Assembly: GCF_001652725.1 (NCBI RefSeq)
Contig: NZ_LWHJ01000032.1
Coordinates: 62,001 to 126,000 of the forward strand
DNA from: Pedobacter psychrophilus
GTDB lineage: Bacteria; Bacteroidota; Bacteroidia; Sphingobacteriales; Sphingobacteriaceae
Length of the DNA stretch: 64,000 nt
Direction of reading: 5' to 3'
Shown here piece after piece: positions 18,247 to 27,730 of the stretch (within the stretch, counting starts at the first letter, position 1; the number at the start of each line of letters is the position of its first letter). The notes under the pieces are model-generated. The model did not search any database, was not told the DNA's origin, and saw nothing but the letters and a program-made list of their open reading frames with translations. The translations under genes and the position numbers were made by a program.

Positions 18247-20040
18247 TCAGTTTTTAGTGACAATTATATTTCCACTATAGGTAACATTATCTTTATTTCC
18301 GCTTAAATTATGGATGTAAAAAGTAAAGGTTAAATCATCTAAAGTATTAGAAACAATCATTTCTTTATTGCTCATTAAAAAAGCGCCATTGTTGTTTTTA
18401 GTTCGGATTTTATTATCATTAATCAGTTTATTTAATAAGCTTTCTATATTTAAAATAATAGCTGATTTTGAATTTGAAATTTTGATTAATTTTTTAGTTG
18501 TCACAGAGAACTTGAAATTTTGACTAATAATGTAAACATTAAAAACTGAGTCTTGGTAGTAATCATTGCCATTAATTGGGATTAGTTTAACGGCATTTTG
18601 TAGATCAACGCTTTTATCTTTTGTAGTGAAGTTATAATAGTTAAATGCTTGTGAATCAAATTCTGTCTTAAAATTGGGATTGATTTTCATCAAACTGATA
18701 ACGGTATCTTTCAATTTACGATTAACATCCCATTTACTCCAATTTGCTTTAACCATTTCCGCAGAAAGTTTGGTTTCAATATTTGATAAATTTGGTTTCA
18801 CAAATTGCTGTAAGCTTTTGATACCGTGATAATCTGCCAAATAATTTACAATGCTGTAAGCATCATTATCTTTTTTATTGGTTGGTTTGCCAGCTAAAAT
18901 TTTTTCTAGTCTATTTTGTTGAGATCGCTTAGAAACGTTTTTAATTCCCCAAGGTCCAAATACAATCAATATCGATAAAATGAAAAGACTGATTGGGATT
19001 AACCTGATTTGTTTTCTGCCTTTTATCAAAAAATAAATAGAGATAAAAGCGAGCCATAAAGCCATCACAATCAATAAATACCTACTTTCTGTAATGCCAT
19101 AATCAGCAACTCTTTTGTAAATGGATGCTGCTAAAAGAATTAATAATGGCAACATCAAGAAATAAAAACTCTTGCTAAAAAGATTAATCCATTTATTGCC
19201 ATCGTCGTTTCTTATTGGATGAACCAACAAATTTGATAATATCCCAAAAACGGCATAACCTAAAATAAGTATCGCAACAGAACTTTGCGGCAAACTCCAT
19301 TGGATAATAATTTTAACTTCATAAGCTAATAATATGGCTAAGTAGATTGTTGCTAAAGGAATTAAAACATATTGGGTAAAAACCTTTAATCCTTTTGGAT
19401 AAGCTGTTTCTGTTTCCAGGTTTTTTAAGGGTTGGCTTACGCCCGATAAAAAGAAAATGGTATTAAAAACACCAACTATAAAAATCCATAAACGGATATA
19501 AATTTGTTCCTTAAAATCTAAATTGAATAGAATTTTAGTGCTTAAAATAGCAATGCTTAAACCAATAAATAGCACAGCACTATACAATGCAGAAGTAGCA
19601 AATTGCAAAAAGAAAGTTTTATTGATTTGCCAAAAACCATTGTTTTCTTCTTTTGATGTAAACGCAGAAAACGCAACCAATAAATGAAAAGCAAAACCTA
19701 AAATCAGCAGTAAAATAATATCGGAATCATATAAATAAGGGTCTATTGAAAAATAGATTAAAGCTAAAACTAAAATGATGAGACCGTTAAAAAGATAAAA
19801 TTTGGCCTTAGAGAGCAAATTTATTTCTGTGTAAAGCGTTAATGCTAAAGAGAGCGCTAAACCAAAATTTCCCAAATAAATTCCTTTAATGTAATATTCA
19901 ATCCACGTATTATTATTGTAATTATCGGTAATGATAATAGCACAAACTGTTGCGATAATTGCGTACAGAATAGGAAAAGGAAACCTGTTACAAACCTTTA
20001 AGAACGAATTATAAAGTTGGATTATAGATGGGAATTTCAT
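18247..20040 (-). CDS. DUF4153 family polytopic membrane protein
   Basis: 597 aa. About 11-12 hydrophobic helices fill the first 375 residues (for example FPILYAIIATVCAIIITD, LIILVLALIYFSI, LILGYAVFGILSNLL, LLLPLLILLAASIY-like stretch and LFILSILIVFGPWGI), followed by a soluble domain of about 220 residues. The helical part matches DUF4153, a family of unassigned inner-membrane proteins. The soluble tail contains an NYLADYHGI-like segment and several beta strands, and is predicted to lie outside the membrane; its role is unknown. Monocistronic: the upstream gene ends in its own terminator. Confidence 0.75.
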   Translation of the reverse strand: MKFPSIIQLYNSFLKVCNRFPFPILYAIIATVCAIIITDNYNNNTWIEYYIKGIYLGNFGLALSLALTLYTEINLLSKAKFYLFNGLIILVLALIYFSIDPYLYDSDIILLLILGFAFHLLVAFSAFTSKEENNGFWQINKTFFLQFATSALYSAVLFIGLSIAILSTKILFNLDFKEQIYIRLWIFIVGVFNTIFFLSGVSQPLKNLETETAYPKGLKVFTQYVLIPLATIYLAILLAYEVKIIIQWSLPQSSVAILILGYAVFGILSNLLVHPIRNDDGNKWINLFSKSFYFLMLPLLILLAASIYKRVADYGITESRYLLIVMALWLAFISIYFLIKGRKQIRLIPISLFILSILIVFGPWGIKNVSKRSQQNRLEKILAGKPTNKKDNDAYSIVNYLADYHGIKSLQQFVKPNLSNIETKLSAEMVKANWSKWDVNRKLKDTVISLMKINPNFKTEFDSQAFNYYNFTTKDKSVDLQNAVKLIPINGNDYYQDSVFNVYIISQNFKFSVTTKKLIKISNSKSAIILNIESLLNKLINDNKIRTKNNNGAFLMSNKEMIVSNTLDDLTFTFYIHNLSGNKDNVTYSGNIIVTKN

Positions 20041-20182
20041 GTTTGTTTTAATCTATCTAGAATTATCATTTATACATAATTAAAATTATTAACCCAAGAT
20101 TATTCTACAGAAAACTAGTCTTTCTTTCGGGTCATGAGCACACAATTCGAGGTGAAGATTGGAGTGTATAAAAAGAACGACA

Positions 20183-20220
20183 AAAATCAGATTTACAAAG
20201 TTTTTAAAAATCGTAAATCT
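20183..20220 (-). terminator. Intrinsic terminator of the M1 peptidase operon
   Basis: AGATTTAC and GTAAATCT arms (20189-20196 and 20213-20220) with an A/T-rich inner stem, then GATTTTTG on the minus strand, immediately after the stop of the gene ending at 20231. Confidence 0.6.
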
Positions 20221-20230
20221 TAAAATTAGA

Positions 20231-22096
20231 CTACTTCAACATTTCATCTAAAGTATTGTAAGCAACAGAATGATAGTTTGGTCTTGCTTCTTTATAAATA
20301 TCTTTGGCCATTTTTTTACCTTCTGGAGTTTTAATTAAGGCTTTATAAATTGGAGTTAAAAATTTTCTTCTTCCCACATTAATTAAGAAATTTTTCATTG
20401 CTGGATAAGCAACGGTATAATTTTTATTTACAGCTAAAGTATACCAAGCGCATTGAATTTCTGAATTTCCACTATTTGTAAAACCAAATTCCTGGTCAAT
20501 TGATGCTATCAATTTTAAATCTACTGAGGCAGGAACGGTTCTGATAAAATATAATTTTTCGTTGGTAGATTTGATTACTTTGTTTAACCCTTTCGGATTT
20601 TTACTTGCCATCAATTGTTTTTGCAGGCTATCGATTTTATTAAAAGTTTCGCTTATTGGAGGTTTAAATTCTTTTGGTAAACCAGGTTGATAAACCCAGG
20701 CATAAGAGTTGATTTTATCTTTTAGGGCTTCGTCATTTTTAATGAGGTTATCATTTAAATAAGCTAAAAAGCCATCATTATCCATACTTGTAAAAGCATG
20801 GCTATTAAAATATTCCTTTAAAAAGGCATCAAATTTTTCTCGGCCAACAGCATTTTCAATATTTTTAAGAAAGGAAAATCCTTTTTCATAAGCAATATCT
20901 GTTACGCCTAAATCAGGATCACGTTTAGTGAAATCTACTTTTAAACGTGTATCAGGATTTGTTTCTCCCATTTCATCAATGCTTCCTTTTAAATCTTTAT
21001 AACCTAAAACTTCTTGCATCTGGGCTTCTTCTTTTCCATAAAGCTGCTCAACAATTCGGCGTTCAAAATACACAGTAAAACCTTCATTAAGCCAGAAATC
21101 ATTCCATGTCGCATTTGTAACCAAGTTTCCACTCCAACTATGCGCTAATTCATGTGCAATTAAACTCACCAAAGATCGATCGCCGGCAATAACCGTTGGT
21201 GTAGCAAATGTTAACATCGGATTTTCCATGCCTCCAAAAGGAAAACTTGGTGGTAAAACCAAAACATCATAACGTCCCCAACGGTAATCTCCGTAAATTT
21301 TTTCTGCAGCAGAAACCATTTTACCCATATCGGCAAACTCGTAAGCTGCTTTTACTAAAACAGCCGGTTCTGCATAAACACCAGTTCTTTTATCAATCGC
21401 TTTAAAAGAAATATCGCCAACGGCCAAAGCCATTAAATATGATGGAATTGCTTGTTTCTGTTCAAAATGATAAACCCCTGTTTCATTTTTTTGTTGAGGA
21501 TTTTCGGCACTCATTAAAGCTAAAAGCTCTTTCGGAACGGTGATATCCGCATTGTAAGTAAACCTTATCGAAGGGCTATCCTGACAAGGAATCCAAGTTC
21601 TGGCTAAAATTGCTTCTGATTGGGTAAATAAATAAGGGAACTTTTTACCAGCCGTTTGTTGCGGATTTAACCATTGTAATGCCGGAGCATTTTTAGTTGT
21701 AGAATAAAAAATATGGATTTTCTTTGTGTCAGATTGTATTTGTACACTCAATGGCTGACCCAAAAATTCATCTTTATCGCCTAAAGCAAAAAAAGCATTT
21801 TTGGTATCTTCATCTAATGTTACTTTTTCAATATTTAATCCTTTTGCATCAAAAATAACTTCATCAATTTTACCAATTTTATTGATGGTCCAGGTGGCCT
21901 CGCCTTTTAAAAGTTGAGTTGTAAAATCTACATTCAGTTTCAAATCGAGATGGGTAACTACACAATTGTCAGGTTCAGAAAAGGAATGTGGATCTTTTCT
22001 TTCTATTGGTTTTACCGTTTCTACACTGCTAGTTTTCTTTTTATCTTGATTACAGGCAAAAAGTATAATTGGGATAAACAACAATAGTTTTTTCAT
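20231..22096 (-). CDS. M1-family aminopeptidase (leukotriene-A4-hydrolase type), lipoprotein
   Basis: 621 aa. The N-terminus MKKLLLFIPIILFACNQDKKK carries a lipobox (FAC), so the mature enzyme is a lipid-anchored envelope protein. An N-terminal beta domain is followed by the exopeptidase motif GGMENP and the zinc site HELAH (315-319) with the third ligand Glu338 in WLNEGF, the correct HExxH-x18-E spacing. The C-terminal 130 residues are an ARM-like helical domain as in the LTA4H branch. It removes N-terminal residues from peptides. It is the third gene of an operon, 9 bp after the anti-sigma/TonB hybrid. Confidence 0.9.
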   Translation of the reverse strand: MKKLLLFIPIILFACNQDKKKTSSVETVKPIERKDPHSFSEPDNCVVTHLDLKLNVDFTTQLLKGEATWTINKIGKIDEVIFDAKGLNIEKVTLDEDTKNAFFALGDKDEFLGQPLSVQIQSDTKKIHIFYSTTKNAPALQWLNPQQTAGKKFPYLFTQSEAILARTWIPCQDSPSIRFTYNADITVPKELLALMSAENPQQKNETGVYHFEQKQAIPSYLMALAVGDISFKAIDKRTGVYAEPAVLVKAAYEFADMGKMVSAAEKIYGDYRWGRYDVLVLPPSFPFGGMENPMLTFATPTVIAGDRSLVSLIAHELAHSWSGNLVTNATWNDFWLNEGFTVYFERRIVEQLYGKEEAQMQEVLGYKDLKGSIDEMGETNPDTRLKVDFTKRDPDLGVTDIAYEKGFSFLKNIENAVGREKFDAFLKEYFNSHAFTSMDNDGFLAYLNDNLIKNDEALKDKINSYAWVYQPGLPKEFKPPISETFNKIDSLQKQLMASKNPKGLNKVIKSTNEKLYFIRTVPASVDLKLIASIDQEFGFTNSGNSEIQCAWYTLAVNKNYTVAYPAMKNFLINVGRRKFLTPIYKALIKTPEGKKMAKDIYKEARPNYHSVAYNTLDEMLK

Positions 22097-22105
22097 GATT
22101 TTGTA

Positions 22106-23344
22106 CTAAAATTTAACAGTTACTTTTGCTATTTGAGGGATTTTATCTGTAGAACCATTCCATCCTCCAGGATAGTCAATTACTAAATTTACAGCTTTTT
22201 CATCGGCGACAGCATTAAAACTTTTTAAAACTTTAAAATCCGTTAGTTTTCCATCTGCTTGTATCACAAATGTTAAAGTTACTTTACCGTGTTTGTTGTT
22301 TGGTAGTTTTGCTTGTTCATCTAAATATTTCCTAAAATTTGACCATCCATTTTTAGGTCCCGCAATTATATTTTGAGATTTTTTTAATTTGCCGTAACCA
22401 ATAACAACTACTTCTGATAGTGAAGATTGGGCTTGATTTAAAGCTATTTTTAAACTATCATTTCCATTTATGGGAATATTTTTTGTTTCATATCCAATAT
22501 AGCTAGCCACCAAATCACTAGTTTTGGAAGCCGAAATATTAAACTCTCCATTCGCATCAGATTGTGTGATTAAACCAGAAATTGGATCTTTTATTGATAC
22601 ACCAGGAAGTGACGAACCATCTTTTTCGTCAACTACCTTCCCTTTAATGTTATTGAATGGCGCTGCATTATTTATTTTTGATGAACGGGCAGCCATCAGA
22701 TTTTCTTGCTTTACAGAAGAAATAGAACCTACAATGTCTTTTTTATATTGGGTGGCATAACCAACTACGGCAACTTCATTTAAATTTCTTGATTTAATAG
22801 AATCTGCTGAAATTTTTTGAGGCTCTAAATAAATATCCTTTTCAGGATTAATTACTTTCGATTGGTTAGGCGCTAAATTATCATCCAATAAAGCAATTTG
22901 CTCTTCGTTTTTTGATTCAGCCAAAGGCGAACTATAAATCTTATTTTCAATTGAATCTGAAGAATCTAGTTTTATTTTCTCAGCTTGTGGAATTTGTTTG
23001 CTCTTCTGCAAATCCGCAAGTTTAAAGTTTTTATCATCTGGTATTTGGTTAAAATAGATTCCCGCTATAGTAATACAAAATATTATAGAAGCGGCAATTC
23101 CCCATTGTTTTATCCCCCAACTTAGGCTTAAAATTTTTCCTTTATCTTTTATTCTTTCATTAAGGCGGCTTTCTAAATCACTCAAATCTGAATTTTTAAT
23201 ATCAAATTCTGTAAAACCGTCCAAAGCATCTTGTAAAAATGGGTCGTCCAAAGCCCTAGCCTCTAAACTGTTCATTTCAGTTGGGCTAAGTTCTCCATTT
23301 AAATATTGGCGAATCAGTTCTATATCTTTATCCTGCTTGTTCAA
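22106..23344 (-). CDS. Anti-sigma-like membrane protein with carboxypeptidase-regulatory and TonB C-terminal domains
   Basis: 412 aa, TTG start overlapping the sigma gene by 17 nt. Residues 1-70 (IRQYLNGELSPTEMNSLEARALDDP) resemble the cytoplasmic zf-HC2-like anti-sigma head without zinc ligands; one membrane helix follows (about 80-100). The periplasmic part has an Asn/Lys linker with a SusC-plug-like motif (LNEVAVVGYATQYKKD), a CarboxypepD_reg beta domain (NIKGKVVDEKDGSSLPGVSI), a second plug-like motif (SEVVVIGYGKLKK) and a TonB-like C-terminal domain (GKVTLTFVIQADGKLTDFKV). It is likely to hold the ECF sigma factor and respond to an envelope signal; the TonB-like tail may contact outer-membrane proteins (inference). 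Confidence 0.7.
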   Translation of the reverse strand: MNKQDKDIELIRQYLNGELSPTEMNSLEARALDDPFLQDALDGFTEFDIKNSDLSDLESRLNERIKDKGKILSLSWGIKQWGIAASIIFCITIAGIYFNQIPDDKNFKLADLQKSKQIPQAEKIKLDSSDSIENKIYSSPLAESKNEEQIALLDDNLAPNQSKVINPEKDIYLEPQKISADSIKSRNLNEVAVVGYATQYKKDIVGSISSVKQENLMAARSSKINNAAPFNNIKGKVVDEKDGSSLPGVSIKDPISGLITQSDANGEFNISASKTSDLVASYIGYETKNIPINGNDSLKIALNQAQSSLSEVVVIGYGKLKKSQNIIAGPKNGWSNFRKYLDEQAKLPNNKHGKVTLTFVIQADGKLTDFKVLKSFNAVADEKAVNLVIDYPGGWNGSTDKIPQIAKVTVKF

Positions 23345-23909
23345 TTTTTGCCTCTATGCAAAGTTTTAAATTTCTTTTTCCGTTTTGAATGTAGCTTTTC
23401 ACTTTTTTTAAATCATAACCAGTTTCCTCTGCAACTTGGGTATAACATTTTTGTTGAAGATAAAATAGTTTAACGCTCAATTGCTGTTCGGTATTTAGCG
23501 TTTCAATGCAGTCTTCCATTAAAAGCAAAGATTTCTCTTTTTCATAAACATCTTCATGATGCAATAAAACGTTTGATTCCATAAATTGCTCATCAATAGC
23601 TACCATATTAACTTTTGATGTTTTTCGTAATTCCATCAAACAAAAATTACGACTTAAAACGTAAAGCCAGCTTTTAAAATTTTTTACCTCGTGTTGTTTC
23701 ACTTTTGATATCAGCTCTTCAAATATTTGCATAACAGCATCTTTACTACGCTCTTCATCTTTAAAATATTTAAGACAAACACCGTAAACTAAAGCCATAT
23801 AATCTTGATATAAAACGCCCAAAAGCTTTAAATCGCCCGATATTTTATATTGGGCAATCAGTTGCTCCTCATATAAAGAGCGTTCTTTTGGTTCAACAAT
23901 CATCGACAT
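23328..23909 (-). CDS. ECF RNA polymerase sigma factor
   Basis: 193 aa. Region 2 is recognisable (YQDYMALVYGVCLKYFKDEERSKDAVMQIFEEL, then KQHEVKNFKSWLYVLSRNFC) and region 4 follows (LNTEQQLSVKLFYLQQKCYTQVAEETGYDLKKVKSYIQNGKRNL), so it should redirect RNA polymerase to a small regulon. Its stop lies inside the start of the anti-sigma-like gene, the usual coupling for a sigma and its antagonist. A vWA protein is transcribed divergently from 88 bp away and shares the CarboxypepD_reg/plug-like motif with the antagonist, so it is a plausible member of the regulon. Confidence 0.87.
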   Translation of the reverse strand: MSMIVEPKERSLYEEQLIAQYKISGDLKLLGVLYQDYMALVYGVCLKYFKDEERSKDAVMQIFEELISKVKQHEVKNFKSWLYVLSRNFCLMELRKTSKVNMVAIDEQFMESNVLLHHEDVYEKEKSLLLMEDCIETLNTEQQLSVKLFYLQQKCYTQVAEETGYDLKKVKSYIQNGKRNLKLCIEAKIEQAG

Positions 23910-23996
23910 CTAATATCAATAATAAAAAAAATATTTGGGCTCTTTATGGAAAGTGGTTTTTAAGTGCATCATTATGATGAATTTAAAACAAAAATT

Positions 23997-25865
23997 ATGA
24001 AAAGGATATGCACTTTAATTATTGCCGCCACAATATTGATGGCTTTTAAAACCGATGATTTAAAACTAGTAACAGGTTATGTTTATGATATTAACCAACA
24101 AGCTTTGCCAGGAGTGAACATCAGCGCTAAGCAAAACGCTAATAATAGAACTTTAACAGATATTAATGGCTACTTCAAATTAAAAGTTTCGCAAAGCGAG
24201 AAAAAAATTATTGTTTCTTATATCGGTTATGAAACAAAAGAAATAGCAATTAAAAATGAAGTATTAAAAATCAATTTAACTTCTTCTAAAACAGCTTTAA
24301 ATGAAGTAGTTATTGTTGGTTACGCCCCTCAATACAAAAAAGATGTTTCTGGTTCGGTTACACAAATGAATACAATGGCAGTAAGAGGATTTGCTTCATC
24401 GCCTTCAATTATACAGCAAGATTTTAATACAGAATCTTACAACGCCATCAATGAAAATGGTTTTAAGAATGCAATTGATAATAGCCTTTCTACTTTTTCT
24501 ATAGATGTTGATGCCGCTTCTTATAGTAATATGAGAAGGTTTATAAAAATGGGACAAATGCCGCCAAAAGATGCGGTTAGGGTAGAGGAAATGATCAACT
24601 ATTTTGGATATGATTATCCAGAGCCTAAAACAAATGAACCAGTAAGTATTACTGCTGATGTTGCCGATGCGCCTTGGAATAAAAACCACAGATTGGTAAG
24701 GATTGGTTTAAAGGCGAAAAGTATCAAAACAGAAAATTTACCCGCTTCCAATCTTGTTTTTTTAATTGATGTTTCAGGATCTATGCAAGGGCCAGATAGA
24801 TTGGAGTTATTGAAAACTTCCATGAAATTATTAACTGACCAATTAAGGTCAAACGATAAAGTTGCCATTGTAGTTTATGCCGGTGCTGCCGGTTTAGTTT
24901 TACCAAGCACAAACGGCAACGATAAAAATAAAATTAAAGATGCGTTAACCAATCTTTCTGCAGGCGGCTCAACTGCTGGTGGAGGAGGGATAAAATTAGC
25001 TTATGAAACCGCAAAGAACAACTTTATCAAGGGCGGCAACAACCGTGTGATTTTAGCTACCGATGGAGATTTTAATGTTGGCGCAAATAGTGATGCAGAA
25101 ATGCAAAGGCTGATTGAAAGTTACAAAAACGATGGCGTTTTCTTGAGTGTTTTAGGTTTTGGAAGTGGAAATTTAAAAGACAGTAAAATGGAAGCTATCG
25201 CCGATAAGGGAAATGGAAATTATGCCTATATAGATGGAATTAATGAAGCCAAAAAAGTATTGATCAATGAATTTGGTGGAACGCTTTTTACAATTGCAAA
25301 AGATGTAAAAATACAGGTGGAATTTAATCCAGCAAAAGTAGCGGCTTACCGTTTGGTAGGATATGAAAACAGGTTATTAAACAACGAGGATTTTAAAGAT
25401 GATAAAAAAGATGCTGGAGAAATGGGAGCTGGGCATACGGTTACAGCACTTTATGAGATTATTCCAGTTGGTGTCAAAGATGAGTTTACTAAAAAGTTAA
25501 CAGATTTAAAATATCAAAAACCTATAGAAACCAAAAAATCCGATGAATTACTGACCGTTAAAATAAGATATAAAAATCCCGACGAAAATAAGAGTAAGGA
25601 GTTAAGCGTTTCATTAATTGATAATAATCAAAAGCTAGAAAATGCTCCAATAGATTTTAAATTTGTTGCCGCTGTCGCCGAGTTTGGATTGCTAATTAGA
25701 GATTCTGAATTTAAACAAAATGCTGATTTTAATCAGACAGTTAATTTAGCAAAAAGCGGAAAAGGAAAGGATGATAATGGTTACCGAGCAGAGTTTATTC
25801 AATTGGTAGAAAACGCTAAATTATTATCCAAAAAAGATGTAATTTCAAAAAATGATGATGAATAA
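23997..25865 (+). CDS. von Willebrand factor A domain protein with carboxypeptidase-regulatory domain (YfbK-like)
   Basis: 622 aa from the ATG at 23997, which gives an N-terminal hydrophobic signal (MKRICTLIIAATILMAF). A CarboxypepD_reg domain comes first (VTGYVYDINQQALPGVNI to about residue 90) and ends with the SusC-plug-like LNEVVIVGYAPQYKKDVSG. A conserved FSIDVDAASYSNMRRFI block precedes the vWA domain, whose MIDAS motif DVSGSM is at 258-263 with later Thr and Asp residues (LATDGDFNVG). The C-terminal DUF3520-type region follows. Such proteins bind a divalent metal and a protein partner at the cell envelope. The stop overlaps the DUF4197 gene, so both are translated together. Confidence 0.88.
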   Translation: MKRICTLIIAATILMAFKTDDLKLVTGYVYDINQQALPGVNISAKQNANNRTLTDINGYFKLKVSQSEKKIIVSYIGYETKEIAIKNEVLKINLTSSKTALNEVVIVGYAPQYKKDVSGSVTQMNTMAVRGFASSPSIIQQDFNTESYNAINENGFKNAIDNSLSTFSIDVDAASYSNMRRFIKMGQMPPKDAVRVEEMINYFGYDYPEPKTNEPVSITADVADAPWNKNHRLVRIGLKAKSIKTENLPASNLVFLIDVSGSMQGPDRLELLKTSMKLLTDQLRSNDKVAIVVYAGAAGLVLPSTNGNDKNKIKDALTNLSAGGSTAGGGGIKLAYETAKNNFIKGGNNRVILATDGDFNVGANSDAEMQRLIESYKNDGVFLSVLGFGSGNLKDSKMEAIADKGNGNYAYIDGINEAKKVLINEFGGTLFTIAKDVKIQVEFNPAKVAAYRLVGYENRLLNNEDFKDDKKDAGEMGAGHTVTALYEIIPVGVKDEFTKKLTDLKYQKPIETKKSDELLTVKIRYKNPDENKSKELSVSLIDNNQKLENAPIDFKFVAAVAEFGLLIRDSEFKQNADFNQTVNLAKSGKGKDDNGYRAEFIQLVENAKLLSKKDVISKNDDE

Positions 25866-26598
25866 AACACTCAATAAAATAACGCTTTCGCTGATGCTTT
25901 TAATGGCAAGCAGCGGAGCGTTTGCACAATTTGGTAAATTGATAGATAAAGCAAAAAGCGCTGCAGCAGGAAACGGAATTTCTGCAAGTCCGACGGATAT
26001 TGCAACCGCTTTAAAACAAGCTTTAGAGTTAGGCGCAACAAAAAGCGCAGATTTACTTTCAACACAAAATGGTTTTTTTGCTAATCCTTCGGTTAAAATT
26101 TTGTTTCCGCCAGAGGCGATTAAAGCTGAAGCAACTTTAAGAAAATTGGGATTAAATAAAATGTGTGATGATGCCATTTTAAGTTTTAACAGAGCTGCCG
26201 AAGATGCCGCCAAAACCGCAAAACCTATTTTTGTAAATGCAGTAAAACAAATGACCATCAAAGATGCAACCAATATTTTAATGGGCGCTAATGATGCGGC
26301 AACTACCTATTTTAAAAACAATACAACTGATTCTTTATCTAAAGTTTTTGAGCCTATTGTAGGTAACAGCATTGAAAAAGTTGGTGCAACAAGATTATAC
26401 AGCGATGTTGCAGAACGCTATAATAAAGTTCCATTTGCCAATAAAATAAACCCAGATTTAAAACAATACGTCACCCAAAAAGCCATTGAAGGTTTATTTA
26501 AACAAATAGCTGCCGAAGAACTCAAAATTAGAGAAAACAGTGCTTTCAGAACTACAGATTTAATGAAGAAAGTTTTTGCTCAGGCAGAGAAGAAGTAG
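25858..26598 (+). CDS. DUF4197 family exported protein
   Basis: 246 aa, taken from the third of three consecutive ATGs (25852, 25855, 25858) because it overlaps the upstream stop as ATGAATAA. Signal peptide ends in ASSGAFAQ. The mature protein matches DUF4197: ATALKQALELGATKSADLL, KILFPPEAIKAEATLRKLGLN, FNRAAEDAAKTAKPIFVNAVKQM and YVTQKAIEGLFKQIAAEELKIR are the conserved blocks. The function of the family is not known; the proteins are helical and periplasmic. A lipoprotein paralogue is encoded at 27731. Confidence 0.88.
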   Translation: MNKTLNKITLSLMLLMASSGAFAQFGKLIDKAKSAAAGNGISASPTDIATALKQALELGATKSADLLSTQNGFFANPSVKILFPPEAIKAEATLRKLGLNKMCDDAILSFNRAAEDAAKTAKPIFVNAVKQMTIKDATNILMGANDAATTYFKNNTTDSLSKVFEPIVGNSIEKVGATRLYSDVAERYNKVPFANKINPDLKQYVTQKAIEGLFKQIAAEELKIRENSAFRTTDLMKKVFAQAEKK

Positions 26599-26689
26599 GA
26601 TTTTTTATGCTGAAAGTTATTTTAATTAAAATATAGAATTTTATATTCAAACAACTTGATAAAAATAAAAGACACCAATTGAATAGAGG

Positions 26690-27124
26690 ATGAAAATAAA
26701 AATCATAAGCCAATATCAATATCGTAATTTTTGTGGGGTGTTGCTTTTTTTATTGATTTTAATAAGTTCTTGTTATTCTGTAGATGACAGTCAGTACCTT
26801 AATATTTCTTTTGATAATAGTAAAGTCAGTTCTCAATCTTTAAGAGAGTATATTGATAAAACTTCAGATAGAATTCCTGATTCGATTGTTACATTTTTTT
26901 ATGAAGATGAAAATATCCCTCAAAATGAACGGGTTGTCCATTTTAAAAATAAACCAGAAGAGTGGTATCTTATTGATTTTTCAATAACACCATGTTGGAT
27001 ATTAGCAATTTATAATCCTGATTTATCGGATAGCGCTTTCACAAATTATAATCAGCTTAGTGATAAAGAACTGATTAGGATTAAGAAAAGATTTGAATTA
27101 GAAATATTAAATAAAGTTAAGTAG
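26690..27124 (+). CDS. Small putative lipoprotein
   Basis: 144 aa. A basic start and a hydrophobic segment (FCGVLLFLLILISSCYSV) end in a lipobox-like ISSC, so it is probably lipid-anchored. The mature part is acidic and aromatic (DRIPDSIVTFFYEDEN, HFKNKPEEWYLIDFSITPCWILAIYNP) and fits no family I know. It sits alone between the two DUF4197 genes. Confidence 0.6.
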   Translation: MKIKIISQYQYRNFCGVLLFLLILISSCYSVDDSQYLNISFDNSKVSSQSLREYIDKTSDRIPDSIVTFFYEDENIPQNERVVHFKNKPEEWYLIDFSITPCWILAIYNPDLSDSAFTNYNQLSDKELIRIKKRFELEILNKVK

Positions 27125-27154
27125 TTACATTATTTATCAATGGCCCACCCATCT

Positions 27155-27201
27155 GTCCGTAGTCTGTCGGGTAAAGGCAAAAGAGGGAAAGGGGACTACG
27201 G
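27155..27201. repeat. Inverted repeat of unknown origin
   Basis: Arms TCCGTAGTC (27155-27163) and GACTACGGA (27193-27201), perfect over 9 bp, enclosing 29 purine-rich bases. The surrounding 160 bp (27125-27286) contain no gene and are richer in G than the neighbourhood. It may be the remains of a small mobile element. Confidence 0.45.
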
Positions 27202-27286
27202 ATTAGTAATAAAAAAGAGTTTCCAAACTCAAGAAAGTCAAAACAGAGCTGAAAGAGAAAAACAGGATTATCCTAAACCAACGGTT

Positions 27287-27517
27287 TTATAAACCATTCT
27301 TGCTTTTCAATTGGTCATAAATTTCATGAGCATCAGTAAATTGATTTAATGCTAAATTTTCCTGACTATCTAAAATTCTTTTTTGATCTTCTGATAAAAC
27401 ATAATCTTGTACATCACTATCTAATAGAGCATCCACATAACCAGACACTCTCTCTAAAACATTTTGTGGTGCATTTTTAAGTTTATCTGTCAGAGAATTA
27501 TAAGTGATTGAATCCAT
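27287..27517 (-). CDS. Small antitoxin-like protein, orphan
   Basis: 76 aa, acidic, mostly helical: a short N-terminal region followed by KNAPQNVLERVSGYVDALLDSD and a helix with SEDQKRILDSQENLALNQF. Size and sequence recall antitoxin components of RelE/ParE-type systems in Bacteroidota (a VLERVxGYVDALL-like helix is common there), but no toxin gene lies downstream, where antitoxin-toxin order would put it; 160 bp of non-coding DNA follow. Either an orphan or a protein with another role. Confidence 0.55.
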   Translation of the reverse strand: MDSITYNSLTDKLKNAPQNVLERVSGYVDALLDSDVQDYVLSEDQKRILDSQENLALNQFTDAHEIYDQLKSKNGL

Positions 27518-27730
27518 AACCTTTTTACGTTATCTTATTATTTATCCACATTCTTGTTTTGCTATTCTAAAATAGAGAACTATTAAATTGTTTTGTAAAT
27601 ATAACCAAATGGAAATCAATTTTAAAAAGACAAATTAGGACTGAAAAAAAAACGATTTTAAGATAATTCATAAATTTATATTACAATTTTCTCTTGGCAA
27701 CATTATTGCCTTTAATGCTTCAAAAAACAA

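Noticed and set aside
20134-20223. 29-codon frame MSTQFEVKIGVYKKNDKNQI...
   Set aside because: Protein-like but it runs through the minus-strand terminator of the M1 peptidase operon and has no promoter or homologue that I can name.
23964-23997. GTG at 23964 as the start of the vWA gene
   Set aside because: It would put 11 polar residues before the signal peptide; the ATG at 23997 gives a normal signal.
26690-27124. Toxin partner for the small gene at 27287
   Set aside because: It is on the opposite strand, has a lipobox signal and shows no toxin motif.
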